DNA of 64,000 nucleotides from an uncultured Clostridia bacterium (GTDB lineage Bacteria; Bacillota; Clostridia; TANB77; CAG-508). Each line of letters starts with the position of its first letter. Position 1 is the stretch's first letter. A program made the translations under genes and the position numbers. Under the pieces are notes generated by a model that did no database searches, was not told the DNA's origin, and was given only the letters and a program-made list of their open reading frames with translations. This document shows positions 24,772-35,021 of this stretch, piece by piece. The DNA lies in contig CANQIC010000001.1 of assembly GCA_947623865.1 (NCBI GenBank), positions 1-64,000 on the forward strand. Direction: 5' to 3'.

Positions 24772-25888
24772 TTAAATAACCCCCTAAATATCTATTTATG
24801 ATAGTATCAGTTATTCTTTTACTGGCTTTTCCATCTCCATAGGGATTTGAAGCTTTACTCATTGTATCATATATTTTTTGATTTGTTAATAATTTTTTTG
24901 TTAATTCATATATTGTTTTTTCATCCGTACCTACTAGTTTTAATGTACCTGCATTTATTCCTTCAGGCCTTTCTGTTGTATTTCTTAGTACCAAAACAGG
25001 TTTTCCAAGAGAGGGGGCTTCTTCTTGTATACCTCCACTATCTGTTAAAATTATATAAGATTTATTCATGAAATTATGAAAATCAATTACTTCTAGTGGG
25101 TTAATCAATTTTATTTTTTGATTATTTCCTAATATTTCGTTAGCTATTTCTTTGATTTTTGGATTTAAATGTACAGGAAATATAACTTTTACATTAGAAA
25201 ATTCATCTGTTATTCTTTTTATTGCTTTAAAGATATGTCTCATAGGTTCTCCTAAGTTTTCTCTTCTATGAGTTGTAAGAAGTATTAATTTATCGTTTCC
25301 CACCCAGTTAAATAATTCATGTTTATAATTTAAATTAACTGTTGTATTAAGAGCATCTATTGCCGTATTACCTGTAACAAAAATATTATCAGGATTTTTC
25401 CCTTCATTTATTAAACTTTGCTTACTTTTTTTAGTTGGTGCAAAATGAATATCAGAAAGAATTCCTACTATTTGTCTGTTCATTTCTTCAGGATATGGAG
25501 AATATTTATTCCATGTACGAAGACCTGCTTCAACATGTCCAATATCTGTTTGAGCATAATATGCAGCTAGTGCCCCTGAAAATGTTGTAGTTGTATCTCC
25601 ATGTACTAATACAATATTTGGCTTTTCTTTATTTATAACTTCTTCTAAACCTTTTAAAGCTCTGCTAGTTATATCGCTTAAAGTTTGACCTTGTTTCATT
25701 ATATCTAAGTCATAATTTGGTACTATATTAAATACGTTCAAAACTTGATCAAGCATTTGTCTGTGTTGTGCTGTAACACAAACTACACAATTTATTTCAT
25801 TTCTTGATTTTAGTTCTTTAACCAATGGAGCCATTTTTATAGCTTCAGGTCTTGTACCAAAAACAGTCATAACCTTTATTTTACCCAT
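24764..25888 (-). CDS. wecB: UDP-N-acetylglucosamine 2-epimerase (non-hydrolysing)
   Basis: It converts UDP-GlcNAc to UDP-ManNAc. It is 374 aa, full length. Motifs: VFGTRPEAIKMAPLVKEL at the N-terminus, CVTAQHRQMLDQVL, VHGDTTTTFSGALAAYY, HVEAGLRTWNKYSPYPEEMN, TTHRRENLGEP, and TDSGGIQEEAPSLGKPVLVL. UDP-ManNAc is the substrate of the TagA/WecG-like enzyme encoded next to it, so the two form a coherent wall-polymer linkage-unit step. Confidence 0.95.
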   Translation of the reverse strand: MGKIKVMTVFGTRPEAIKMAPLVKELKSRNEINCVVCVTAQHRQMLDQVLNVFNIVPNYDLDIMKQGQTLSDITSRALKGLEEVINKEKPNIVLVHGDTTTTFSGALAAYYAQTDIGHVEAGLRTWNKYSPYPEEMNRQIVGILSDIHFAPTKKSKQSLINEGKNPDNIFVTGNTAIDALNTTVNLNYKHELFNWVGNDKLILLTTHRRENLGEPMRHIFKAIKRITDEFSNVKVIFPVHLNPKIKEIANEILGNNQKIKLINPLEVIDFHNFMNKSYIILTDSGGIQEEAPSLGKPVLVLRNTTERPEGINAGTLKLVGTDEKTIYELTKKLLTNQKIYDTMSKASNPYGDGKASKRITDTIINRYLGGYLNG

Positions 25889-26619
25889 TAACGGTTGTCC
25901 TTCTTTCTTTATTAATTAATACTAAAAATATAAATTTAATTAATTTAAAATACTTAAGAAATCTTTTTGGTTCTTTAATTGCTCTATATAACCATTCTAA
26001 ATTAAGATGTATTACCCAGTTAGGAGCTCTTTTTAAAGTTTTACTTATTACATCAAAACTTCCGACCAACAGGCATAAGTATTTTAACATTTTCTAATTT
26101 GTCTTTATATTTAAGTATAAATTCCTCTTGTTTAGGATTGCCCAAACCTATAAATAATATGTCAGGATTAGCATTAATTATTTTTTTTAAAACCTCCTTT
26201 TCATTTAAAAATCCGTTACATGTACCAACTATATTTATACCTGGATAAGCTCTTTGAAGTTCATACATTGCTTTTTCAGCAACACCTCTTTTTGAACCAT
26301 ATAAGAATATTCTAGAATTATATGAAATGGTTGATGAACATATTTTATGCATTAAATCTATTCCAGTAATTCTTTCTTTTACATTACCATTATTTAATTT
26401 TGACGAATAAACTATTCCAATTCCGTCCGGAATTTGATATTTTTCTGAATTAATTTTATCTATATAATATTGATTATTATAATTACTTACAATAATTTCT
26501 GGATTTATGCTAGCTATAATTACTTGTTTATTATTTTTATAGTCTTGCAATATATTATTGATTAAACAATTATAATTATCTGTACATACATTAAACCCTA
26601 ATATTTTTTCTTTATTCAT
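25881..26619 (-). CDS. tagA: TagA/WecG-family glycosyltransferase, +1 frameshift at CGG
   Basis: It would transfer ManNAc from UDP-ManNAc onto lipid-linked GlcNAc (GT26). Corrected length 245 aa. The first part has ASINPEIIVSNYN, PDGIGIVYSSKL, ERITGIDLMHKIC and LFIGLGNPKQEEFI. Then frame 0 reads GGT CGG. Skipping the C (complement of 26064) gives MPVGGSFDVISKTLKRAPNW and VIHLNLEWLYRAIKEPKRF, the family's conserved C-terminus. Without the shift the protein ends at once with two wrong residues. The stop overlaps wecB's start region. Confidence 0.92.
26061..26064 (-). other. In-frame CGG-A +1 frameshift site in tagA
   Basis: On the minus strand GGT CGG A: skipping the C opposite G26064 reads GGA in the conserved VGGSFDV motif. 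Confidence 0.88.
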
Positions 26620-26627
26620 AAATTCTC

Positions 26628-27920
26628 CTAATTATTTTTAAAAATTTTAAAATAGATTGTATAAATTTTTTTTGCTAATCTATACAATTTACCATTGTCA
26701 TATTCTGATAAAATTTTATTTTGGGCTTCAATTTGACTCTTTAAAGAGTTAGTAAGATTTTGTAAATCCAAGTTATTATTTTGCAAAATCATATATTCTT
26801 GTTCTTGCTTTGATATTTTATTAGATAATAATTCATTTTTTTTATTTATATCTTTAATTAAATTATTTTTTAAAATATAGTCGTTTACTAAAACATCATG
26901 GAGCTGTTTATATTTTAGGTTTATATTATCATTTAGATAATTTTTAATTGCTTCTAAAAATTCACTTTCTGCTTTATCAGAGATATAAAATAGTTGTTCT
27001 TTTATATTATTTTGTTTTTTTCTATACTCATCAGAGCAGGCTAAAGACAATATTTCTGGGATATTTTTTGTTTGATTTGTGTATGGCAAGATATTTGATT
27101 CAACTAAGTCATGTTGAAGTGTGTTAAAATCACCTAATTTTTTATTAATATTATTTGAAAAAATTGCTACAGGTATATTGTTATATAATGCCTCAAAAGT
27201 TGCAGAAGAATTATCAGATAAAACCACATCTGATTTAGTAAATAAATCAGATAAATTAGTGTTTAAATCATACCATTCATCTACTACATTTTTTAAATTA
27301 TCCAATCTATTTTTTTCATTATTTAGAAAACTTGTCCCATGATGAAATTTTACAATTATATAATATTTTGATTTTAATTCATGAAGAGTATTAATTAATT
27401 CATCAATGGAACTTAATTCACCATATGTAGGTAAATATAAAAGAGTTTGTTTTTCATTATTAGAATTTGATTTTATAGATTTATATTTTAGACTACCAAT
27501 AACAATAGGATTAGAAAACACTTTAAAATATGAGGCTTCATATTTACTATGACACAATATTGCATCATAATATATGTTCCAATCAGGTTGAAGACAGGGA
27601 TCAGGTTTTGCTGTAATTAAACCATAAGGAAATTTAATTCTATATATATGGTTAATACTAAAGTATTTATCTGTTGGATATGGCTCTAATAATATTTTAT
27701 AACTTGTATTGTCTGGTTTTCTTTTAGGCATATAATTATTTTTTAATAAATAATTATACGTAGTATTGAATAAAGCATCAAAACCATCTGAATATTTTGA
27801 TTCAGGAACATATATATCTAAAGAAATATTATTATTTAATAATGTTTTAATTCCATTTTCTATATATTGAAATTGAATTAAATTTTCTATTACTATTGCT
27901 ATATCTTTTTTATTTATAAT
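26628..27920 (-). CDS. CDP-glycerol glycerophosphotransferase-like GT-B protein, AUU start
   Basis: A 430-aa GT-B-like protein of the TagB/TagF superfamily. FHHGTSFLN near residue 200 and LSDNSSATFEALYNNIPVAI near 240 resemble the family's C-terminal nucleotide/phosphate site. The last ~130 residues form a Lys/Asn/Gln-rich coiled coil. The first ATG (27731) would discard 63 well-formed residues. The frame is open back to a TAG at 27924-27926, and a perfect GGAGG (27927-27931) lies six bases before ATT 27920. No ATG/GTG/TTG is available there, so the start is probably AUU. Confidence 0.75.
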   Translation of the reverse strand: MINKKDIAIVIENLIQFQYIENGIKTLLNNNISLDIYVPESKYSDGFDALFNTTYNYLLKNNYMPKRKPDNTSYKILLEPYPTDKYFSINHIYRIKFPYGLITAKPDPCLQPDWNIYYDAILCHSKYEASYFKVFSNPIVIGSLKYKSIKSNSNNEKQTLLYLPTYGELSSIDELINTLHELKSKYYIIVKFHHGTSFLNNEKNRLDNLKNVVDEWYDLNTNLSDLFTKSDVVLSDNSSATFEALYNNIPVAIFSNNINKKLGDFNTLQHDLVESNILPYTNQTKNIPEILSLACSDEYRKKQNNIKEQLFYISDKAESEFLEAIKNYLNDNINLKYKQLHDVLVNDYILKNNLIKDINKKNELLSNKISKQEQEYMILQNNNLDLQNLTNSLKSQIEAQNKILSEYDNGKLYRLAKKIYTIYFKIFKNN

Positions 27921-27943
27921 ATCCTACCTCCAATCTGTAAAAA

Positions 27944-29228
27944 TTATTCAAAATCTTTTAAAAGATTTACTATGACTTTAGCTTTTTCATACCAGGTATT
28001 TTGCAATGCTTCTTTAGTTAATAATTTAAAATATATTTCGTCTTTAAGATTGATACAATAATCTATTAATTTTATAAATTCATTATAATTATTTGATATA
28101 AAAACCGATTTATACTTTTTACATTCTGTCATCGCTGTAGTAACAATTGGTTTTTTTAATGCCATATATTCAAATAGTTTAACTGGTGAAGTAGCCTTTG
28201 TAATGCTATTTATTAAAAATGGAATAATACAAACACTAAATTTTGATGCATAATTTTGTAATACACTATAATTTCTAGATCCTAAAAAAAATATATTTGA
28301 AAAATTATTTATACCAGATTTATCTAGTGAATCATCATATTTTACTCCAAATAGAACAATATTATATTTGGGTCTCTGTTTTGCTAAATATTTTATTAAA
28401 TTATAATCAAACCAATTTGCAAGAGCTCCGTAATAGCCGGATAATTGGTTTATTTGAATCAAGAATACTTTGATATTCATTTTCAAAATCAAAATTTTTA
28501 TCTACATTTTGAAAATGCTCAAAATCAACACCATTACAAGAAAAAGCCATTTTTTCTTTACCTCTTTTTTTTAGAATATCTTTTTCTAATTCATTTGCAG
28601 TAACCACTACAAAAATATTTTTAGTATCTTTTAACATATAATTGTATTTATCAATTTGATTCTTAGGAATCTTATTTGTTCCTATTATCTCTGGACTTAA
28701 GTCATCTATATATTCATATATTATTTTAAATCCATTATTTATATATTTTTTTAATTTATTTAAAGACATATTAAAATCTGTTGAATATATTTGAATATAT
28801 TTTGGAATATCCTTTTTTTCTAATTTTGAAAATAATAATTTTTTAATAGGAGTATTGTCAAAATTTATTAAATATAAATTATTATTTAATTTTTTTATAT
28901 TTTTTATTTTGTCAGTCATAGTAGTAACTTCATAAAAAATTAAACAATTTTGACTTGCTAGATTTATAGAAATATGTTGAGGCCTTTGAAATAGGGGTGT
29001 ATTCCAACCAAATGTACTTTTCCATATTATAATTCTGTGGTATGTACCATTTAGTATAGAATCAAACATTTTTGAGTATTTTTTATAGTGAAATATAATG
29101 TTTAAATAAGAAAATATATTTAATTTTGATAAATATCTAGATTTTACATATTTATATATTTTTTTAAAGGTCAAATAAAATCCATCTTTTTTTAAAATAG
29201 ATATTATTCTTGAAAAATTTTCTTTCAT
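27944..29228 (-). CDS. Glycosyltransferase (GT4-like), +1 frameshift at CGG-C
   Basis: Corrected length 427 aa. Start ATG 29228 behind AAAGGAG; an upstream ATG lies inside the previous gene. The N-terminal part has WKSTFGWNTPLFQRPQHISI, typical of envelope GT4-like enzymes, then IIYEYIDDLSPEI. Frame 0 reads AAA CCA ATT ATC CGG and stops soon after. Skipping the C (complement of 28439) gives PIIGYYGALANWFDYNLI, the family's middle GYYGAL motif, and then a normal C-terminal half with PFLINSITKATSPVKLFEYM. This is the only site where the shifted glycine codon is GGC, not GGA. Confidence 0.85.
28436..28439 (-). other. In-frame CGG-C +1 frameshift site in glycosyltransferase
   Basis: On the minus strand ATC CGG C: skipping the C opposite G28439 reads GGC, the first Gly of the GYYGAL motif. 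Confidence 0.85.
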
Positions 29229-29230
29229 TT

Positions 29231-31027
29231 TTACTCCTTTACGTATAATGTTAAGGCAGCTAATATTGGTGTGCATGTAAATAGACTGTAAACGTATCTA
29301 ATGTCTACCATTGGACCGGCAAGCTGAGTTAATAATACAAGTGATAATGGTATAAAACCTAAAATATATTTGTAATTTTTTTTATATATTAAATATCCCA
29401 AACATATTATTAATAAATTAAAATAGAAACCAGGGTTTGTCATTGTTGATAGTAAAGGGATGTCATTTTTATAAATTTTATCATTTATTACATTTATGAA
29501 ATTAATATTATAAAAATCATTTCTTATATTTGTATCCTTTGGGAGCATATTTGCTATTAATGCTGAGGAGTCGGTTTTAAAATTTTCTAATCCTTTCGCA
29601 CCATCATTATCTAAATAATAAAAGCGATAAGTTGTACAAAGAAAAGATTCAATACTTCTTGTTGGATATTTTATTAACAATTCTAAATTAAATTTTAATA
29701 ATTCTAATTTATTAGAATTTATTTTTTCAATATTTAAAATTCCTTTTATTGGGTCAGCAATAAGGGGATTATATAGCTCACGTATATTATCTGACATTAT
29801 ATAAGATTCTATTGTTTCTTTTTGTTGTGGTGTCAAATTTTGAAATTCATATTTATATATTCTAGCCATTTGCTGAGATGAGATAGAATACATTTCTGCT
29901 TTAGATCCATCTAATACACCAAATGATTTTCTAACAGGATTATCTAGAATTATAAATATTAATATTGGAATGACAAACATAGTAAGTATTCTAATCCAAT
30001 TTTTCCTATTAGCTATTAATGTAAATGGAAATAATATCAAAATAATATAAATTCCGTTTTTTCTAGATAACATGGCTAAAAGAAAAACTAATATCATCAG
30101 AAATATATATTTATTTGATTTTATAATTTTTTTATTTGTACATAATTCTATAATTCCAATAGTAATTAAAGTAATAAATAAAGAAAATATAATATCTTTT
30201 GTGAGCCACATGCTATATAAAGGGTATATTGGAAACAGCATAAAAAATAATAATGTAAATAATCTAAATTTTATTTCTACCTTTTGTCTTGCCATATAAT
30301 AGATAATAAATGAAAAAGTAAAGCAAGATAAAATTACTTGAAATAAGGTATAAATTAATATGCCGATATTATAACTATTTAGCATTTTCCCTAAATTCAA
30401 ACATAATTTAATAAATAATGTGTGAATATATGGATGATGATTTGTAAGAGCTTCATTATTTAAAGCTTGATTTATTTGGACTATAAAATCATAATTTAAG
30501 TTTCCAGGCAAACTATTAATTAAGTACGGAATATATGCAATAAATATTAACAATGCTATCAAAAAAAATGATTTTTTATTGTTGGTAAAAAGTTTGTATT
30601 CTTTATTTGTATTTTTTTTGATATTATTTATTTTTTTATAAAATAATTTAATAATGATATAAAATAATAAAAATATTGCAAAAAGTTTTACAGTAATAAA
30701 AAATAAAAATTTTTTTGAACTAGGAGAGATACCATTTAAAAAATAGTGTGAAGTCATATAACTCAAAATATAAATAAGGGCTATTATAAATGAAAAAACT
30801 CCAGTAATTATATTTAATCTTTTCTGATTAAAAATAATTGTATTTTTTAATAAATAGTAAAATGCTATAAATAAAATAATATATAAATAACTATTTCCAT
30901 AAAAATATATGTCATTAAAATCAAAATTAAATTCAGATAAAAGGCCGAGCTCTAATATGACAGTAATTATTAAAAAAAGAAAAGTTTTTATATAGTTATA
31001 AAAAATATTTGATATATTTTTTAGCAT
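29231..31027 (-). CDS. DUF6020-like polytopic membrane protein, probable GT-C glycosyltransferase
   Basis: A 598-aa protein with about 12 membrane spans and a long extracytoplasmic loop near residues 385-490. SLPGNLNYDFIVQINQALN and TNHHPYIHTLFIKLCLNLG (near residues 172-210) match the DUF6020 pattern. This is a presumed GT-C type enzyme using lipid-linked sugars outside the membrane. ATG 31027 has an AAGGAG site. It ends three bases before the next gene starts. The role in polymer decoration is inferred from context. Confidence 0.7.
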   Translation of the reverse strand: MLKNISNIFYNYIKTFLFLIITVILELGLLSEFNFDFNDIYFYGNSYLYIILFIAFYYLLKNTIIFNQKRLNIITGVFSFIIALIYILSYMTSHYFLNGISPSSKKFLFFITVKLFAIFLLFYIIIKLFYKKINNIKKNTNKEYKLFTNNKKSFFLIALLIFIAYIPYLINSLPGNLNYDFIVQINQALNNEALTNHHPYIHTLFIKLCLNLGKMLNSYNIGILIYTLFQVILSCFTFSFIIYYMARQKVEIKFRLFTLLFFMLFPIYPLYSMWLTKDIIFSLFITLITIGIIELCTNKKIIKSNKYIFLMILVFLLAMLSRKNGIYIILILFPFTLIANRKNWIRILTMFVIPILIFIILDNPVRKSFGVLDGSKAEMYSISSQQMARIYKYEFQNLTPQQKETIESYIMSDNIRELYNPLIADPIKGILNIEKINSNKLELLKFNLELLIKYPTRSIESFLCTTYRFYYLDNDGAKGLENFKTDSSALIANMLPKDTNIRNDFYNINFINVINDKIYKNDIPLLSTMTNPGFYFNLLIICLGYLIYKKNYKYILGFIPLSLVLLTQLAGPMVDIRYVYSLFTCTPILAALTLYVKE

Positions 31028-31037
31028 CAAAATCTCC

Positions 31038-33065
31038 TTATTTTACATATTTAAAAATTAAATCATTATTAATTTTCTTCCATTTATTTAAGAAATATTC
31101 ACCTTTTTTCTTAATTAATTTATTATGGGACTCTGTTCCACTTTTTGTTGTTTGATGAGGAAGATGACCTACTCCTAGATGTGTAGAATAGTAAATTTCT
31201 TTTCCAAAGTGTCTAATTTTTAAGGACAAATCAGTATCTTCATAACACGTAGGATCATAATTTAAATCAAATCCACCTATCTTCTCAAATAATTCTTTTG
31301 AAATAATAAATCCACAAGTTGCTAAATATCCTATATCATTTCTAGCAATCATATTAGGTTCCATATATTTAAATTCGTAAGAATCTACTACCTTATAAGC
31401 AAAGCCTAATTTGTTAAACCACCCAGCACCCCATCCAACTGCACCTACTTGTTTATTTTGTAATAAAATATCCGTATAATTATCTAGCCAATATTTATTT
31501 AATACCCATTCATCACTATCTAAAAACAGGATATATTTTCCAGTTGAGTTTTGAACACCTAAATTCCTTCCGGATGAACAACCATTTTTGTGATTTTGTA
31601 TCAAGGTTATTTTATCTTGATAGTCTCTTTCTAAAATTTCATATGAGCCATCCGTACTCATATTATCAACTACAATAATTTGGTAATTGTATCTATCTTT
31701 ATAGTAATATAAAGTATCAATACATTTAAAAATAACATTTTTATTATTATAGTTTAAGATAACTATTGATAAATTATTATAAGCATCATTCTGTAATTTC
31801 TTACTGTTTACAGGAAATAGTACATCTAGTATTTTGGAGCATCTACTGTACCAATTATTATTATTTATAAATATGTCTCTTTCTGATATAGATTGCTCAG
31901 AGATTTTTTTTGTATCAGATATATTTATTTCTTTAATCCAATCATCAGGGTTTGAGGAAATAAATATTTTAGGGTAATTTTGAATATCGGGTAAATTAGT
32001 TGCTAGTATTCTTTTGTTCATTGATATATATTCAAATATTTTTAAAGGAGAAACATAGTCTCCTATTTTACCTGTTTTAAAAGGTAAAATAGCAAAATCA
32101 GAATACTTCAAATAAGAGGGCAATTCCTCTTGTTTTTTTATACCCAAAAAATGTACATTTGATGGCATTTCTTGCTTTATATGTTTTATATTGTTATAAT
32201 CTCCTATCAGATTAATAGAGATATTTTCATTGCTATTTGCTACTTTTTTTATGATATTCCAATCAAACCATTCTCCCCAAAGAGAACCATAATATAATAA
32301 AGTTTTTACTCCACATATTAAATCATCAGGTTTTACATATTGTTTTCTAGGATCAAACAATTCATCATCAACAGCATTTGCTAAATAATAAACATTTTTT
32401 GGTTCATTACAATATTCTCTTATATAGTTTTTGGTCTGTTCTACTAATTTATTAGCAGTTGAAACAATCATATCTGCGTGAGTTAACATTAATTTAAGAG
32501 TATCTTTGCTAAAAAACATATCTCCCAGTGAGGTTTCCCAGTTATCTATATTTTCATATACAATTTTACATTTTTTAAGTATTGCTAAGCCTAAAAATTT
32601 TTCAAACAATTTGATTGGTGCTTCAAAAATAAAAACATCATTTTCTTTTGCGTAATCAGATATTTCTTCATATTTAGCATTTTCAATATATTTGTGATAA
32701 ACTGCTGGAATAGATATCATTGGAATATCAGATTCTGTACATTCATAGGCATAAATATAATAAATAGAGTACCCCAGTTTATTAAATATTTTTGTGAGTT
32801 GTGCGCTACGTTGACCACCACCGACATCAAAGTAAGGAACTGTTGCAAAGATAAAAATATTTTTATTTTTTTTATAGATAGCACACTCTTTTTTATTTTG
32901 TATATTCAAATCAAAGTTTTTATATTTTTCAGTCATATCAATATATACTTTTCTTTTGAAGATTCTTATTTTTACTTGATACCAAATGGCATTACAAGTT
33001 TTTTTAAAGCCATAATATTGATAATAATTTTTTGTTTTCTTAATAAGATTTTTTATTTTATTCAT
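31038..33065 (-). CDS. Two-domain glycosyltransferase (GT4-like + GT2)
   Basis: A 675-aa protein. Residues about 70-400 form a GT4-like domain (PYFDVGGGQRSAQLTKIFNK; PLKIFEYISMNKRILATNLP). Residues about 420-670 form a GT2 domain (LSIVILNYNNKNVIFKCIDT; VVDNMSTDGSYEIL; FLDSDEWVLN with the metal-binding Asp pair; YEDTDLSLKIRHFGKEI). Both domains look intact. Two linked transfers on a wall or capsule polymer are likely. It is second to fifth in a tight minus-strand run after the ABC exporter genes. Confidence 0.85.
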   Translation of the reverse strand: MNKIKNLIKKTKNYYQYYGFKKTCNAIWYQVKIRIFKRKVYIDMTEKYKNFDLNIQNKKECAIYKKNKNIFIFATVPYFDVGGGQRSAQLTKIFNKLGYSIYYIYAYECTESDIPMISIPAVYHKYIENAKYEEISDYAKENDVFIFEAPIKLFEKFLGLAILKKCKIVYENIDNWETSLGDMFFSKDTLKLMLTHADMIVSTANKLVEQTKNYIREYCNEPKNVYYLANAVDDELFDPRKQYVKPDDLICGVKTLLYYGSLWGEWFDWNIIKKVANSNENISINLIGDYNNIKHIKQEMPSNVHFLGIKKQEELPSYLKYSDFAILPFKTGKIGDYVSPLKIFEYISMNKRILATNLPDIQNYPKIFISSNPDDWIKEINISDTKKISEQSISERDIFINNNNWYSRCSKILDVLFPVNSKKLQNDAYNNLSIVILNYNNKNVIFKCIDTLYYYKDRYNYQIIVVDNMSTDGSYEILERDYQDKITLIQNHKNGCSSGRNLGVQNSTGKYILFLDSDEWVLNKYWLDNYTDILLQNKQVGAVGWGAGWFNKLGFAYKVVDSYEFKYMEPNMIARNDIGYLATCGFIISKELFEKIGGFDLNYDPTCYEDTDLSLKIRHFGKEIYYSTHLGVGHLPHQTTKSGTESHNKLIKKKGEYFLNKWKKINNDLIFKYVK

Positions 33066-33075
33066 TAGTAATCTC

Positions 33076-33810
33076 CTATTTTTCTAATACTTTTTTTTCA
33101 TACTCTGTGCAAATTTCTTCTGCATTACCAATTTTAAACACTTTACCTTTTTGTAACCAAACAACCTTATCACATAATTCTTTAATTTGATTTACTGAAT
33201 GAGATACAAACAATACAGTTGTTCCACCATTAATCAATTCCTTCATTTTTCTTTCACTTTTTTGTTGAAATGCTAAATCACCAACTGATAAAATTTCATC
33301 TACTATTAAAATTTCTGGATCTACAATAGTAGCAATAGAAAATGCAAGTCTTGCTACCATACCAGAAGAAAAGTTTCTAACAGGAACGTCAAGAAAATCT
33401 TTTAATTCAGAAAAATTTACTATTTCATCAAATTTTTCTTTTATAAAATTTTTAGAATATCCCAAAACAGCTCCATTTAAATAAATATTTTCTCTGGCAG
33501 TTAAATCCATATCGAAACCTGCTCCAAGTTCTATCATAGGGCAAATGTTACCATATATTTCTATATTACCTTTAGTAGGTTTCATTACTCCAGCTATAAT
33601 TTTAAGTAAAGTAGATTTACCGGCACCATTATTGCCAACAAAGCCAATTACTTGTCCTTTTTTTACTTCAAAGCTAACGTCCGATAATGCCCAAAATTCA
33701 CTTTTTTCTTTTTTTTTAGCTTTAAAAAAGTCTATAAAAAATTGTTTCAAAGAGAAATTTTTTTCAACACCTAAATTAAATTTCATAGAAACATTATTAA
33801 CTTTTATCAT
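33076..33810 (-). CDS. Polysaccharide ABC exporter ATPase (TagH/RfbB/Wzt type), first copy
   Basis: A 244-aa ATP-binding protein. Walker A GFVGNNGAGKSTLLKII is near residue 53, the ABC signature RNFSSGMVARLAFSI near 140, Walker B EILIVDEILSVGD near 162, and the switch His in LFVSHSVNQIKEL. It pairs with the permease immediately upstream in the operon and lacks a C-terminal carbohydrate-binding domain. It is paralogous to the ATPase gene at 56222. Confidence 0.92.
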   Translation of the reverse strand: MIKVNNVSMKFNLGVEKNFSLKQFFIDFFKAKKKEKSEFWALSDVSFEVKKGQVIGFVGNNGAGKSTLLKIIAGVMKPTKGNIEIYGNICPMIELGAGFDMDLTARENIYLNGAVLGYSKNFIKEKFDEIVNFSELKDFLDVPVRNFSSGMVARLAFSIATIVDPEILIVDEILSVGDLAFQQKSERKMKELINGGTTVLFVSHSVNQIKELCDKVVWLQKGKVFKIGNAEEICTEYEKKVLEK

Positions 33811-33818
33811 TTTGCCTC

Positions 33819-34607
33819 CTATACATAATAAATAAATTTATCTTGGTTCTTCTTAAACACTATTATTCCTAAAATTAGAATTAACGATGATGAAAATACA
33901 CATACCATCCATGTAAAAGTTTGTGGATTTCTATTGTACAATATGATTTCTCTTGCAAAATTTATATAATGATACATTGGATTTAGTTTAAGAAATGGTT
34001 GCAATTTTGTAGAAATAAGCGAAATGTCATACATAATAGGTGTTAAATAAGTCCATATCATGGTTATTATTCCATAAATATAGAACATATCTCTTAAAAA
34101 TACCGATACTGTTGCAAGTATTAATCCCATACCTAGTGTAAACATAAACAAACAAATAAATGCAAAAGGTAATAATATATGATATACATTAATACCTGTT
34201 CCAGTAGCAAATATTACTATATATAAAGGAATTAAAGTTAATAAAAAATTAATCCCTATAAATAAACACTTGGAGAGAGGGAATATATATTTTGGTATAT
34301 ATATTTTATTTAACAAAGAAAAGTTAGCTACTACTGAGCTCATTGCTAAATTTGATGCTTCTGTAAAATAATTAAACATAACCAGACCACTCATTAAATA
34401 TACTAAATAGTTAACTCCTGGAGTGCTAAATTTAAAAACATTAGAAAAAACAATTGCTAGAACAGCCATTGTTAATAATGGATATAATAAACTCCAAACT
34501 ACCCCTAAGATAGAGCGTTTATATTTTACTTTAAAATCTCTTGATATTAATTGTTGCAATAAAAATGAATATTTTTTAAAGTTTGTAATAATATTTTTAA
34601 AAAACAT
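33819..34607 (-). CDS. Polysaccharide ABC exporter permease (TagG/RfbA type), first copy
   Basis: A 262-aa ABC-2 permease with six spans. SRDFKVKYKRSILGVVWSLLYPLL is the typical cytoplasmic entry helix, then NPMYHYINFAREIIL. ATG 34607 has a GGAGG site six bases upstream. It is the first gene of the minus-strand envelope run and is paralogous to the permease at 55391. Exports an undecaprenyl-linked polymer, substrate unknown. Confidence 0.9.
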   Translation of the reverse strand: MFFKNIITNFKKYSFLLQQLISRDFKVKYKRSILGVVWSLLYPLLTMAVLAIVFSNVFKFSTPGVNYLVYLMSGLVMFNYFTEASNLAMSSVVANFSLLNKIYIPKYIFPLSKCLFIGINFLLTLIPLYIVIFATGTGINVYHILLPFAFICLFMFTLGMGLILATVSVFLRDMFYIYGIITMIWTYLTPIMYDISLISTKLQPFLKLNPMYHYINFAREIILYNRNPQTFTWMVCVFSSSLILILGIIVFKKNQDKFIYYV

Positions 34608-35021
34608 CAAAAGCCTCCAATTTTATCATATATACAGGAAATAATTAACATTGTATATAAAAAGTATGACACTAATTTAATAATGTTATTCAAATAAATA
34701 TACAAAATTGAAAAATGTAAGGGCCACTGTTACAGTAACTTACAAAGCAAACAGCAATAAATCCAAAAATCTGTCGAAGTTTGACACACGAAAAAACTTT
34801 ACAAATTAGAAAAAATGATATTTAATTTAAATATCATTTAAATTAGATATATCTAAAAAATTTTATAAAACAAAATTAAATCTAAAAAATTTTTTTCAAA
34901 AAATATTGATTTCTTTAAAATTAAGAACAATTCCAAAAGCAAAATTTATTTAACAAAAAGACAAAAATCAATAAAATATATTGATTTTATTTAAAATATT
35001 TAATATAATTAAGGAGGGAAA
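34608..35021. other. Divergent intergenic region with a 12-bp inverted repeat
   Basis: A 414-bp AT-rich region between the exporter operon and the Rpn-like gene. Inverted repeat AATGATATTTAA / TTAAATATCATT (34814-34838) has a one-base centre, and GTTACAGTAAC near 34730 is a smaller palindrome. A TTGACA at 34781 has no good -10. No gene seen. Confidence 0.5.
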
